A stretch of 8,059 nucleotides of DNA from an uncultured Lysobacteraceae bacterium. GTDB lineage: Bacteria; Pseudomonadota; Gammaproteobacteria; Xanthomonadales; Xanthomonadaceae. The position numbers and the translations under genes were made by a program. Of the stretch, positions 1-4,928 are shown piece after piece. The notes below the pieces were generated by a model. The model was not told the origin of the DNA. It saw only the letters and a list, made by a program, of their open reading frames with translations, and did no database searches. The DNA lies in contig CAMLSB010000075.1 in the NCBI GenBank assembly GCA_946482565.1, forward strand, positions 1-8,059. The letters run 5' to 3'. Each line of letters opens with the position of its first letter. Position 1 is the stretch's first letter.

Positions 1-420
1 GCCGATGTAGATCCACGAGCCGGCCGTCATCTGGCCGTACATCATCAGGCCCTTGGCATCGAGCTCGTTGAAGTGCTCCCAGGTGGCCCAGTGCGGCACC
101 AGGTTGGAGTTGGCGATCAGCACGCGCGGCGCGTCGGCATGCGTGGGGAAGATGCCGACCGGCTTGCCGGACTGCACCAGCAGGGTTTCGTTGTCGCCGA
201 GCTGCTTCAGCGACTCGATGATGGCGTCGTAGCAGGCCCAGTTGCGCGCGGCGCGGCCGATGCCGCCGTACACCACCAGCGCCGCGGGGTTCTCGGCGAC
301 GTCCGGGTCCAGGTTGTTCTGGAGCATGCGGAACGGGGCTTCGGTGAGCCAGGACCTGCAGGTGAGCGTGGTGCCGCGGGGCGCGCGGATGACGCGGGAC
401 GGGTCGTTGCGGTTGGACAT
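1..420 (-). CDS. hutU: Urocanate hydratase (urocanase), N-terminal 140 residues; gene runs off the left edge
   Basis: This cytosolic enzyme uses tightly bound NAD+ to convert urocanate to imidazolone propionate, the second step of histidine degradation. The reverse-strand translation starts [16 protein letters not shown] and carries the family's N-terminal signatures: the glycine-rich NAD-binding run [13 protein letters not shown] (about residues 49-61), LVQSGKPVG (81-89), [10 protein letters not shown] (102-111) and [10 protein letters not shown] (127-136). The family is usually near 555 residues, so roughly three quarters of the protein lies beyond the window, including the C-terminal catalytic part. 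The ATG at 420-418 fits the usual N-terminus. No Shine-Dalgarno sequence precedes it; an in-frame GTG at 429-427 is a less likely start. A CATAAT hexamer lies at 460-455. The gene reads away from the membrane-protein cluster and shares a divergent gap with it. HutF, another enzyme of the same pathway, is at the far right of the window on the same strand. Confidence 0.96.
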   Translation of the reverse strand, partial: MSNRNDPSRVIRAPRGTTLTCRSWLTEAPFRMLQNNLDPDVAENPAALVVYGGIGRAARNWACYDAIIESLKQLGDNETLLVQSGKPVGIFPTHADAPRVLIANSNLVPHWATWEHFNELDAKGLMMYGQMTAGSWIYIG

Positions 421-454
421 GGAGGGCACGGCCGGATTGCGATGTGAAGGCTCG

Positions 455-460
455 ATTATG
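455..460 (-). promoter_or_regulatory. Candidate -10 element for hutU
   Basis: On the minus strand the hexamer is CATAAT, five of six matches to the sigma-70 consensus TATAAT. It would place transcription start near 448 and give a leader of about 28 nt before the hutU ATG. At 16-18 nt spacing the -35 region would fall inside the left arm of the neighbouring REP element, and no good TTGACA match is visible there. This is inference from sequence only, and an activator-dependent or different promoter is equally possible. Confidence 0.4.
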
Positions 461-468
461 CCCGCGCC

Positions 469-539
469 GTAAAGCCGACCCATGGTCGGCTGGGCTTCGC
501 GAGGTCCGGCGAGTGCAGCCGACCATGGGCCGGCTCTAC
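469..539. repeat. Inverted REP dimer, GTAG/SMAG-like palindromic element
   Basis: Positions 469-491 and 517-539 are near-perfect inverted copies of each other: 21 of 23 bases match, with a 25-nt spacer at 492-516. Each arm is also a hairpin by itself. The left arm has a 7-bp stem, GCCGACC (474-480) with GGTCGGC (484-490), and a 3-nt loop. The right arm (517-535) has an eight-position stem with one mismatch. The outer ends read GTAA and CTAC, and the core resembles GTAG-headed palindromes. Such elements (SMAG in Stenotrophomonas, related REPs in Xanthomonas) are scattered between genes and are thought to be moved by RAYT-type tyrosine transposases; none is encoded here. The element lies between two divergent 5' ends, so it is not a terminator. 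The family assignment rests on recalled consensus features. Confidence 0.75.
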
Positions 540-551
540 GATGCAAAGTAC

Positions 552-580
552 TTGACGATGGCATCCGCGAGGCGCTAAAT
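552..580 (+). promoter_or_regulatory. Sigma-70-like promoter for the membrane-protein cluster
   Basis: A -35 box TTGACG (552-557, five of six consensus) is followed after exactly 17 nt by a -10 box CTAAAT (575-580, four of six). The first ATG of the cluster is at 589, only 8 nt after the -10 box, so transcription should begin at or within a base or two of the start codon. An 8-bp perfect palindrome AAGTACTT (546-553) overlaps the left edge of the -35 box and could be an operator half. The box sequences and spacing are seen directly; promoter activity is inferred. Confidence 0.6.
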
Positions 581-588
581 CGGCACCC

Positions 589-1200
589 ATGAGCCGACCT
601 CTCCGCGTGGACCGCCCCGAATCCCCCGTCTCGCTGCACGAACGCGCGATGGAGGACCTCCGTTTCATCCGCCGCACGATGGAGCGTTCCGGCTCCTTCA
701 CCGCGGTGCCCGGCTGGGGCGGCGTGGCGATCGGCGCGGTCGCCCTGCCCGCTGCGTGGCTCGCGTCGCAGCAGCCGACGCCGCAGCGCTGGCTGGCGGT
801 GTGGATGGCGACGGCCGTCGTGGCGGCGGTGATCGCCGCGGTGACGCTGTCGCTGAAGGCGCGGCGCTTCGGCGCGCCGCTCGCGACCGGCCCCGGCCGC
901 AAGTTCCTGATGAGCTTCCTGCCGCCGGTGGGCGCCGCGGTCGCGCTGACGTTCGCATTGTTTCCGCATGGCGCCACCGCTTTCCTGCCCGGGCTGTGGA
1001 TGCTCGCGTACGGCGCGGCCGTCATTTCGGCGGGCACGTTTTCCGTCGGCGCGGTGCCGCTGATGGGCATCGGCTTCATGTGGCTCGGCACGCTCGCGCT
1101 GGCGACGACGCCGGCGTGGGCGGATGCGTGGATGGCGGCCGGTTTCGGCGGGCTGCACATCGGCTTCGGGTTCGTCATCGCGAGGCGGCACGGTGGCTAG
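589..1200 (+). CDS. Six-helix integral membrane protein of unknown function
   Basis: This is a 203-residue protein whose function I do not recognise. A short charged, probably cytosolic helix (residues about 15-34, [19 protein letters not shown]) leads into a conserved-looking patch, [11 protein letters not shown] (35-45). About six hydrophobic segments follow, at roughly 42-60, 70-89, 107-125, 131-149, 152-172 and 180-198, with basic loops at 90-93 and at the C-terminus. It has no signal peptide and no catalytic motif. From memory, similar proteins with the same N-terminal helix and [13 protein letters not shown] patch sit directly upstream of a small winged-helix regulator in other bacteria. 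The next gene fits that pattern and starts 8 bp before this one ends, so translational coupling is likely. No Shine-Dalgarno sequence lies before the ATG, and the promoter -10 is 8 nt upstream, which suggests leaderless translation. Candidates for its role include a sensor or effector partner of the regulator, but neither can be shown here. Confidence 0.82.
   Translation: MSRPLRVDRPESPVSLHERAMEDLRFIRRTMERSGSFTAVPGWGGVAIGAVALPAAWLASQQPTPQRWLAVWMATAVVAAVIAAVTLSLKARRFGAPLATGPGRKFLMSFLPPVGAAVALTFALFPHGATAFLPGLWMLAYGAAVISAGTFSVGAVPLMGIGFMWLGTLALATTPAWADAWMAAGFGGLHIGFGFVIARRHGG
1182..1185 (+). promoter_or_regulatory. Ribosome binding site deciding the GTG start of the regulator
   Basis: GAGG lies 7 nt before a GTG at 1193-1195, inside the end of the upstream membrane-protein gene. 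It is the best-placed Shine-Dalgarno match for this reading frame. The upstream in-frame ATG at 1124 would give a 23-residue N-terminal extension lying entirely within the previous gene, with no better ribosome site. Confidence 0.6.
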
Positions 1201-1591
1201 GGCGGCGAAGCGCGCCGTTTCGAAGCGCGCTGGCTCGGAGCCGGCGCCCGCCCCGCCGCGCGCCGCGCCGGCCACGCGCAACGACGCGTCGCACTCCGCC
1301 GTCGACCTCGACCGCGTCATCCACGAGCGCGTCCGTCTGGCCATCGTCAGCGCCCTCGCCGGCGCGCCTTCGCTCACGTTCAACGAACTCAAGTCGCTGC
1401 TCGAGATCACCGACGGCAACCTGAGCGTGCACGCGCGCAAGCTCGAGGACGCCGGCTTCGTCGCCTGCGACAAGACCTTCGTCGACCGCGTGCCGCGCAG
1501 CGAATACCGCCTCACCGCGGCCGGGCGCAAGGCGCTCGATGCCTACCTGCAGCACATGGAAGCGCTGATCCAGCGCGTCCGCGAAGGCTGA
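1193..1591 (+). CDS. Small winged-helix transcriptional regulator (PF13601/MarR-ArsR-like)
   Basis: This is a 132-residue DNA-binding protein, read from GTG. Residues 1-36 are a basic, Ala/Pro-rich disordered tail. Residues about 38-123 form one winged-helix domain: [17 protein letters not shown] (39-55), [12 protein letters not shown] (61-72), the recognition helix [18 protein letters not shown] (73-90), the wing around [15 protein letters not shown] (94-108) and a C-terminal dimerisation-type helix. This pattern is typical of the short 'winged helix DNA-binding' family PF13601, whose members are usually about 100 residues. It has no separate ligand-binding domain and no metal-binding cysteine motif. 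It overlaps the upstream membrane protein by 8 bp and is followed after 27 bp by another membrane-protein gene. It therefore probably controls this cluster, perhaps its own promoter at 552-580. The target and signal are unknown. Confidence 0.88.
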   Translation: MARAAKRAVSKRAGSEPAPAPPRAAPATRNDASHSAVDLDRVIHERVRLAIVSALAGAPSLTFNELKSLLEITDGNLSVHARKLEDAGFVACDKTFVDRVPRSEYRLTAAGRKALDAYLQHMEALIQRVREG

Positions 1592-1618
1592 GCCGCGCAT
1601 TCCACCGGGAAGCACTGC

Positions 1619-1966
1619 ATGATCGACCTGCAATCGCCGCTGACCAGCGCCATCGCGTACTGGGAGCCGCGCCGCCTGCTCTACAACGCGTGGCTGCTGG
1701 CGGTGGTCGTGGCCACCTGGTTCTTCGACTCTGCGCGCACGCTGCAAGGCACGACGTTCGAGGCGGCGCAGCAGCTGTTCATGCTGGCGGTGCTGGCCAA
1801 CGTCGCGTATTGCGCCGCGTATGCCGTCGACGTGACCGCGCTGCTGTCCGGCTTCCGCGCGACCTGGCTGCGCAGGCGCTGGATGCTGCTGGCCGTCGGC
1901 ATGCTGTTCGCCGCGGTGCCGGCGCATTTCATTTCGCGTGGCCTGTTCTCCGCGGGGGCGGGCTGA
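1619..1966 (+). CDS. Small membrane protein, about three transmembrane helices, unknown function
   Basis: This is a 115-residue protein I cannot name. Hydrophobic segments are seen at about 22-37, 52-76 and 88-105, the last preceded by a basic stretch (RATWLRRRW, 80-88) that marks a cytosolic loop. Before the first helix is the motif YWEPRRLLYNAWL (14-26); WEPRR-type openings recur in small conserved membrane proteins of Proteobacteria, as far as I recall. A partial ribosome site GGGAAG (1607-1612) lies 6 nt before the ATG. The stop codon overlaps the ATG of the next gene by one base (TGATG), so the two are almost certainly co-translated. No enzymatic motif is visible. It may be a subunit or companion of the membrane proteins around it. 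Confidence 0.8.
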   Translation: MIDLQSPLTSAIAYWEPRRLLYNAWLLAVVVATWFFDSARTLQGTTFEAAQQLFMLAVLANVAYCAAYAVDVTALLSGFRATWLRRRWMLLAVGMLFAAVPAHFISRGLFSAGAG

Positions 1967-2151
1967 TGTCCCTGCGCCTGCAAGCGAAAATCGCCGCCGC
2001 CATCACCGCCGTCGGCGTGGCGGGCGTCGCCGCGATGGTCCACTGGGAAGACGAACCCGGCGCGCTGCCGCTGGCCGTGCTGCTGGGTGGCGGCCTGTGG
2101 TGGTTCGCCTCATGGCGTCGCTTGCGCGCGGGCGCGCGACGGGGGCCATAA
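1966..2151 (+). CDS. Very small membrane protein (61 residues), two helices
   Basis: The ATG at 1966 shares its A with the TGA of the preceding gene and opens a 61-residue frame. It has a short amphipathic basic start (MSLRLQAKI), a hydrophobic stretch at about 9-25, an acidic loop (HWEDEPG, 26-32), a second hydrophobic stretch at about 33-49 (LPLAVLLGGGLWWFAS) and a strongly basic tail (WRRLRAGARR, 50-59). The charge pattern gives two helices with both ends in the cytosol and the WEDEPG loop outside. The function is unknown. The one-base overlap, sensible topology and tight position in the cluster support a real gene despite its size. Its terminal TAA lies within a CATAAT hexamer that may be part of the promoter for the next gene. 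Confidence 0.68.
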   Translation: MSLRLQAKIAAAITAVGVAGVAAMVHWEDEPGALPLAVLLGGGLWWFASWRRLRAGARRGP

Positions 2152-2152
2152 T
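2122..2152 (+). promoter_or_regulatory. Possible internal promoter before the methyltransferase
   Basis: A CATAAT hexamer (2147-2152, five of six consensus) has a TTGCGC -35-like box (2122-2127) upstream. The spacer is 19 nt, longer than the optimal 17. Transcription would start near 2159, at the foot of the hairpin at 2162-2178. This could uncouple the methyltransferase from the membrane-protein genes. Evidence is modest. Confidence 0.35.
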
Positions 2153-2161
2153 CGTGACCCG

Positions 2162-2178
2162 CGTCGGCGGATCCGACG
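2162..2178 (+). other. Stem-loop in the leader of the methyltransferase gene
   Basis: CGTCGG (2162-2167) pairs perfectly with CCGACG (2173-2178) across a 5-nt loop, CGGAT. It lies just upstream of the ribosome site AGGAG (2182-2186). No T-run follows, so it is not an intrinsic terminator. It could protect the mRNA 5' end if transcription starts nearby. Confidence 0.4.
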
Positions 2179-2192
2179 AGCAGGAGTCCCCC

Positions 2193-2999
2193 ATGAAGAA
2201 GTGGCTGCTTCCCCTCGCCATCGGCCTGGCGCTGTCGGGCACCGCCGGCGCACAGGATGCGAAACCCGCGCAGGACGCTGCGCCTGCCGCCGCCGCTGCC
2301 GCCGCGCCCGCGACCGCGACGCTGCCCGCAGCGATCGCCGCCGCCGTCGCCGATCCGGGCCGCGCGGACGATGCGCAGGTCGACGCTCGCCGCCACGGCG
2401 GCGAGATCCTGGCGTTCGCGGACGTGAAGCCCGGCGACAAGGTCCTCGAACTGCTGCCCGGCGGCGGTTACTTCACCCGCCTCCTCAGCAAGACGGTCGG
2501 CGCCGACGGCAAGGTCTATGCCGAGATCCCGACCGAGATCGAGAACGCCGACCGCTTCAAGGCGGTGACCGACAAGTATCCGAACGTCGCGCTGCTGCGC
2601 GATCCGGCCGCGGCGCCGGTGACGCCGGAATCGGTGGACGTCGCGTTCACCTCGCAGAACTACCACGACTACCCGACGCCCTACCTCGGCAACACCGACG
2701 TCGCCGAAGTGGACCGCCACATCTTCTCGGCGCTGAAGCCGGGCGGCCTCTACATCGTCATCGACCATGTCGCGGAAGCCGGTTCCGGTACGCGCGACAC
2801 GGACACGCTGCACCGCATCGACCCGGCGTTCGTGCGCAAGCAGGTCGAGGCGGCGGGCTTCGAGTTCTTGGGCGAGAGCGACGTGCTGCGCAATCCGGCC
2901 GACGACCACACGCTCAAGGTCTTCGACAAGACGATCCGTGGCCACACGGACCAGTTCGTCTACAAGTTCAGGAAGCGGGGCAGTCCTTCCGCCCGTTGA
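2193..2999 (+). CDS. Exported class I SAM-dependent methyltransferase-like protein (COG4798-type)
   Basis: This is a 268-residue protein with an N-terminal signal peptide (MKKWLLPLAIGLALSGTAGA, cleavage likely after A20 before QD). An Ala/Pro-rich linker (about 21-50) leads to a methyltransferase-type domain (about 55-262). Motif I is VLELLPGGGYFT (84-95), followed by GKVYAEIP (106-113), NYHDYPTPY (156-164), LKPGGLYIVIDH (181-192) and a C-terminal LRNPADDHTLKVFD-type block (232-245). The overall pattern matches the family annotated as predicted methyltransferases (COG4798), many of which carry signal peptides. A good ribosome site AGGAG (2182-2186) lies 6 nt before the ATG. Substrate and activity are unknown, and SAM is not known to be available in the periplasm, so the reaction is uncertain. 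The last 32 bp overlap the oppositely oriented gene downstream. The GCC-rich linker is low-complexity; its repeat unit is three bases, so slippage would change length and not frame. Confidence 0.88.
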   Translation: MKKWLLPLAIGLALSGTAGAQDAKPAQDAAPAAAAAAAPATATLPAAIAAAVADPGRADDAQVDARRHGGEILAFADVKPGDKVLELLPGGGYFTRLLSKTVGADGKVYAEIPTEIENADRFKAVTDKYPNVALLRDPAAAPVTPESVDVAFTSQNYHDYPTPYLGNTDVAEVDRHIFSALKPGGLYIVIDHVAEAGSGTRDTDTLHRIDPAFVRKQVEAAGFEFLGESDVLRNPADDHTLKVFDKTIRGHTDQFVYKFRKRGSPSAR

Positions 3000-3531
3000 T
3001 CAGGTTCGCGATCTCGTCGGCGGTGGCCGGCACCGGGGCATCGCCGGCGCCGCCGTCGAACACGACGTGCCACTGCCCGTCGTCGCCGCGCAACCAGGTG
3101 GAGATGAAACGGCCGCGTCGATAGCGCTTTTCCGGCGGCGCGGCCGGATTCTCCATCCAGAACGGGCCGCGCGACAGCGCGACCGCGCCGTTGGCGCCGA
3201 CGTCGACGGCGTCCGGATACCAGTGCAGCAGCACGCCCTTGCCGGCGATCAGGCCGGCCCATTCGGCGGCGATCGCGTCGGCGCCGCGCGTGGCATTGCC
3301 GCCGCTCACGAATACCGCATCCTGGTCGAGGTAGCTCGCGAACGCGGCGGCGTCGTGGTCGGCGACCGACTGCGCGAAGCCCGATTCGCGCGCCCAGACG
3401 GCACAGGCGTCGGACACCGCGGCGGGGGCCGGCACGGCCACTGGCGCCGTCGGTTGCGGGGCGGCGGTGGCATCCTGTGCCGGTGCCGCGAACGGCGCGA
3501 CGAGCATTACGAACGCTAGTATCTGGCGCAT
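2968..3531 (-). CDS. Exported SnoaL/DUF4440-like (NTF2-fold) protein
   Basis: This is a 187-residue protein read from ATG 3531-3529. A signal peptide covers residues 1-18 (MRQILAFVMLVAPFAAPA, cleavage before QD). A Pro/Ala-rich linker (about 20-40) leads to a cone-shaped NTF2-like domain (about 43-160). SVADHDAAAFASYLDQDAVF (55-74), the RGADAIAAEWAGL stretch (82-94) and RFISTWLRGDDGQWHVVFDGG (141-161) are typical of DUF4440/SnoaL-like proteins. Two cysteines (C43, C184) could form a disulphide in the periplasm. Members of this fold serve as small-molecule isomerases/hydrolases or as binding domains, so no reaction can be assigned. A strong ribosome site GAGGGG lies 8 nt upstream of the ATG. 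The 3' end overlaps the methyltransferase gene by 32 bp on the opposite strand, and both mature proteins are predicted to begin QDA. Confidence 0.87.
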   Translation of the reverse strand: MRQILAFVMLVAPFAAPAQDATAAPQPTAPVAVPAPAAVSDACAVWARESGFAQSVADHDAAAFASYLDQDAVFVSGGNATRGADAIAAEWAGLIAGKGVLLHWYPDAVDVGANGAVALSRGPFWMENPAAPPEKRYRRGRFISTWLRGDDGQWHVVFDGGAGDAPVPATADEIANLINGRKDCPAS

Positions 3532-3539
3532 CCCGATGT

Positions 3540-3545
3540 CCCCTC
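3540..3545 (-). promoter_or_regulatory. Strong ribosome binding site of the SnoaL-like gene
   Basis: On the minus strand GAGGGG lies 8 nt before the ATG at 3531-3529. It confirms the start and contrasts with the divergent gene at 3575, which has no such site. Confidence 0.7.
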
Positions 3546-3558
3546 GAGCGATGGCCTG

Positions 3559-3564
3559 AGCTTA
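3559..3564 (-). promoter_or_regulatory. Candidate -10 for the SnoaL-like gene
   Basis: On the minus strand TAAGCT is preceded by TGA, an extended -10 arrangement. It would give a leader of roughly 20 nt containing the GAGGGG ribosome site. It overlaps by two bases the -10-like hexamer of the divergent gene at 3563-3568. No clear -35 is seen. Confidence 0.35.
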
Positions 3565-3568
3565 TCAT
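3563..3568 (+). promoter_or_regulatory. Candidate -10 for the phosphodiesterase gene, placed for a leaderless transcript
   Basis: TATCAT (TAnnnT, four of six matches to TATAAT) ends 6 nt before the ATG at 3575. This is about the distance from a -10 box to the transcription start, so the mRNA could begin at or very near the start codon. No Shine-Dalgarno sequence is present and no clear -35 box is visible at 17 nt. Confidence 0.45.
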
Positions 3569-3574
3569 CGGCCC

Positions 3575-4864
3575 ATGCACAGCCGAGCCCTCGCCACCCT
3601 CGCACTCCTTGCCGTACTTGGCGGATGTGCGACCCGCCCGATACCGGAATCCCCTCCACCTGCCACCCCGCCCGCACCGGCGCTCGCACCGGCCGTGCTC
3701 CTGGTCTCGATCGACGGCCTGCGCGCCGACGTGATCGGCAGCGGCGTGATGCCGACGCTCGACGCGCTCGCCGCCCACGGCGTGCATGCGGACTGGATGA
3801 ATCCCTCGTACCCGTCGCTGACCTTCCCGAACCACTACACGCTGGTGACGGGGCTGCGGCCCGACCACCACGGCATCGTCAACAACACGATGCGCGATCC
3901 GGTGCTCGGCGCGTTCTCGCTCTCCAACCGCGAAGCGGTCGAGGATGCGCGCTGGTGGGGCGGCACGCCGCTCTGGGTGACGCTGCAGGCGCACGGCGGC
4001 CATGCCGCGACGATGTTCTGGCCCGGATCGGAAGCGCCGATCGGCGGCATGCATCCCGACCAGTGGCGACGCTTCGATGCGGCGGTGCCGAATGCCGCGC
4101 GCGTCGACACGACGCTCGACTGGCTGTCACGCACGGATGCGGCGCGGCCGACCTTCGTGACGCTGTACTTCGACCAGGTCGACCACGAGGAACACCTGTC
4201 CGGCCCAGGTTCGCTGCAGGCGATGCAGGCCGAGGCCGACGTGGACACCGCGCTCGCGCGCCTGGTCGAAGGACTGAATGCGCGCGGCCTGCGCGATCGC
4301 GTGGACGTGATCATCGTGTCCGACCACGGCATGGCGCGCGTGCCGCCTGGGCAACGCGAATACCTCGACGATTTCCTCGCGGCGAAATCGCTGCCCGCCA
4401 CCGCGATCGAAGTGGTGAGCCGCGGCACCGCCGTTGGCGTGGACGTTGCACCGGATGCGGACGCAAGGAAGGTCGACGCGGCATTGGTCGGTCGTCACGC
4501 GCATTCGGAATGCTGGCGCAAGGCGGACGTGCCGGCGCGCTGGCATTACGGCACGAATCCGCGCGTGCCCGCCATCGTTTGCCAGGCCGACATCGGCTGG
4601 ATCCTGCTCACGCGCCCGAAGCCGGATGCGCCCGTGCGCGCCGACATCGACCATGCCACCGGCTCGCATGGCTACGCACCCGAGTCGCCGGAGATGCGCG
4701 CGGTGTTCGTCGCCGACGGCCCGCGCTTCGCCGACGGCAAGCGCCTGCCGGCCTTCGACAACGTCGACGTGTATCCGTTGCTCGCGCGCCTGCTCGGCGT
4801 GCCCGCCGCGCCCAACGACGGCGACCCCGCGACCCTGTTGCCGGCGCTCGAACCCGGCCACTGA
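3575..4864 (+). CDS. Nucleotide pyrophosphatase/phosphodiesterase (NPP family) lipoprotein
   Basis: This 429-residue alkaline-phosphatase-superfamily enzyme is expected to split nucleotide phosphodiester or pyrophosphate bonds outside the cytoplasm. A lipoprotein signal ends in the lipobox LGGC with the lipidated cysteine at C18; a Pro-rich tether (22-40) follows. The catalytic domain contains the two-metal site: D47 (LVSIDGLRAD), the nucleophile T83 in YPSLTFPNHYTL, D203 and H207 in VDHEEH, D250 and H251 in VSDHGM, and H365 in GSHGY. N104 (GIVNNTM) fits the substrate-side asparagine. From memory, the XacNPP residues are D54, T90, N111, D210, H214, D257 and H258, so seven of these positions match with a constant shift of seven. 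This makes the family call strong and the enzyme probably active. XacNPP prefers nucleotide diesters; the natural substrate here is unknown. The gene is alone on its strand, 43 bp from a divergent exported protein and 64 bp before the repair operon. Confidence 0.95.
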   Translation: MHSRALATLALLAVLGGCATRPIPESPPPATPPAPALAPAVLLVSIDGLRADVIGSGVMPTLDALAAHGVHADWMNPSYPSLTFPNHYTLVTGLRPDHHGIVNNTMRDPVLGAFSLSNREAVEDARWWGGTPLWVTLQAHGGHAATMFWPGSEAPIGGMHPDQWRRFDAAVPNAARVDTTLDWLSRTDAARPTFVTLYFDQVDHEEHLSGPGSLQAMQAEADVDTALARLVEGLNARGLRDRVDVIIVSDHGMARVPPGQREYLDDFLAAKSLPATAIEVVSRGTAVGVDVAPDADARKVDAALVGRHAHSECWRKADVPARWHYGTNPRVPAIVCQADIGWILLTRPKPDAPVRADIDHATGSHGYAPESPEMRAVFVADGPRFADGKRLPAFDNVDVYPLLARLLGVPAAPNDGDPATLLPALEPGH

Positions 4865-4916
4865 GCGCCCCGGCATCGATGTCCGAATCCGGCGAGTCGG
4901 GGGCCTGGCCGGGTGC

Positions 4917-4922
4917 TAGCCT
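4917..4922 (+). promoter_or_regulatory. Candidate -10 for the repair operon, placed for a leaderless transcript
   Basis: TAGCCT (TAnnnT) ends 6 nt before the ATG at 4929, the same geometry as TATCAT before the 3575 gene. No Shine-Dalgarno sequence is present and no good -35 is visible. The rest of the 64-bp gap 4865-4928 shows no convincing terminator. I could not identify an Ada-type operator in it with confidence. Confidence 0.4.
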
Positions 4923-4928
4923 GCATCC

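Noticed and set aside
73..447. Plus-strand frame of 124 codons at the left edge
   Set aside because: It is the antisense shadow of hutU.
469..539. The paired palindromes as a transcription terminator or the start of a CRISPR array
   Set aside because: They lie between two divergent gene starts with no T-run, and only two inverted copies exist with no direct repeats or spacers.
1124..1192. Earlier ATG start for the winged-helix regulator
   Set aside because: The added residues only mirror the upstream membrane-protein gene in another frame, and the GAGG ribosome site fits the GTG at 1193.
2280..2345. GCC/GCG-rich run as a possible phase-variable repeat
   Set aside because: The repeat is imperfect and in units of three bases, so slippage would change the Ala linker length but not switch the gene off.
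1929..4054. Long minus-strand frames at 1929-2945 and 2960-4054
   Set aside because: They are low-complexity Arg/Gly-rich translations opposite or out of frame with the methyltransferase, SnoaL-like and phosphodiesterase genes, which have signal peptides, ribosome sites and family motifs.
4865..4928. Ada operator or intrinsic terminator in the gap before the repair operon
   Set aside because: I saw no convincing match to the E. coli Ada box and no short stem followed by a T-run. A GCCCC/GGGGC pairing exists, but with a loop of nearly 30 nt.
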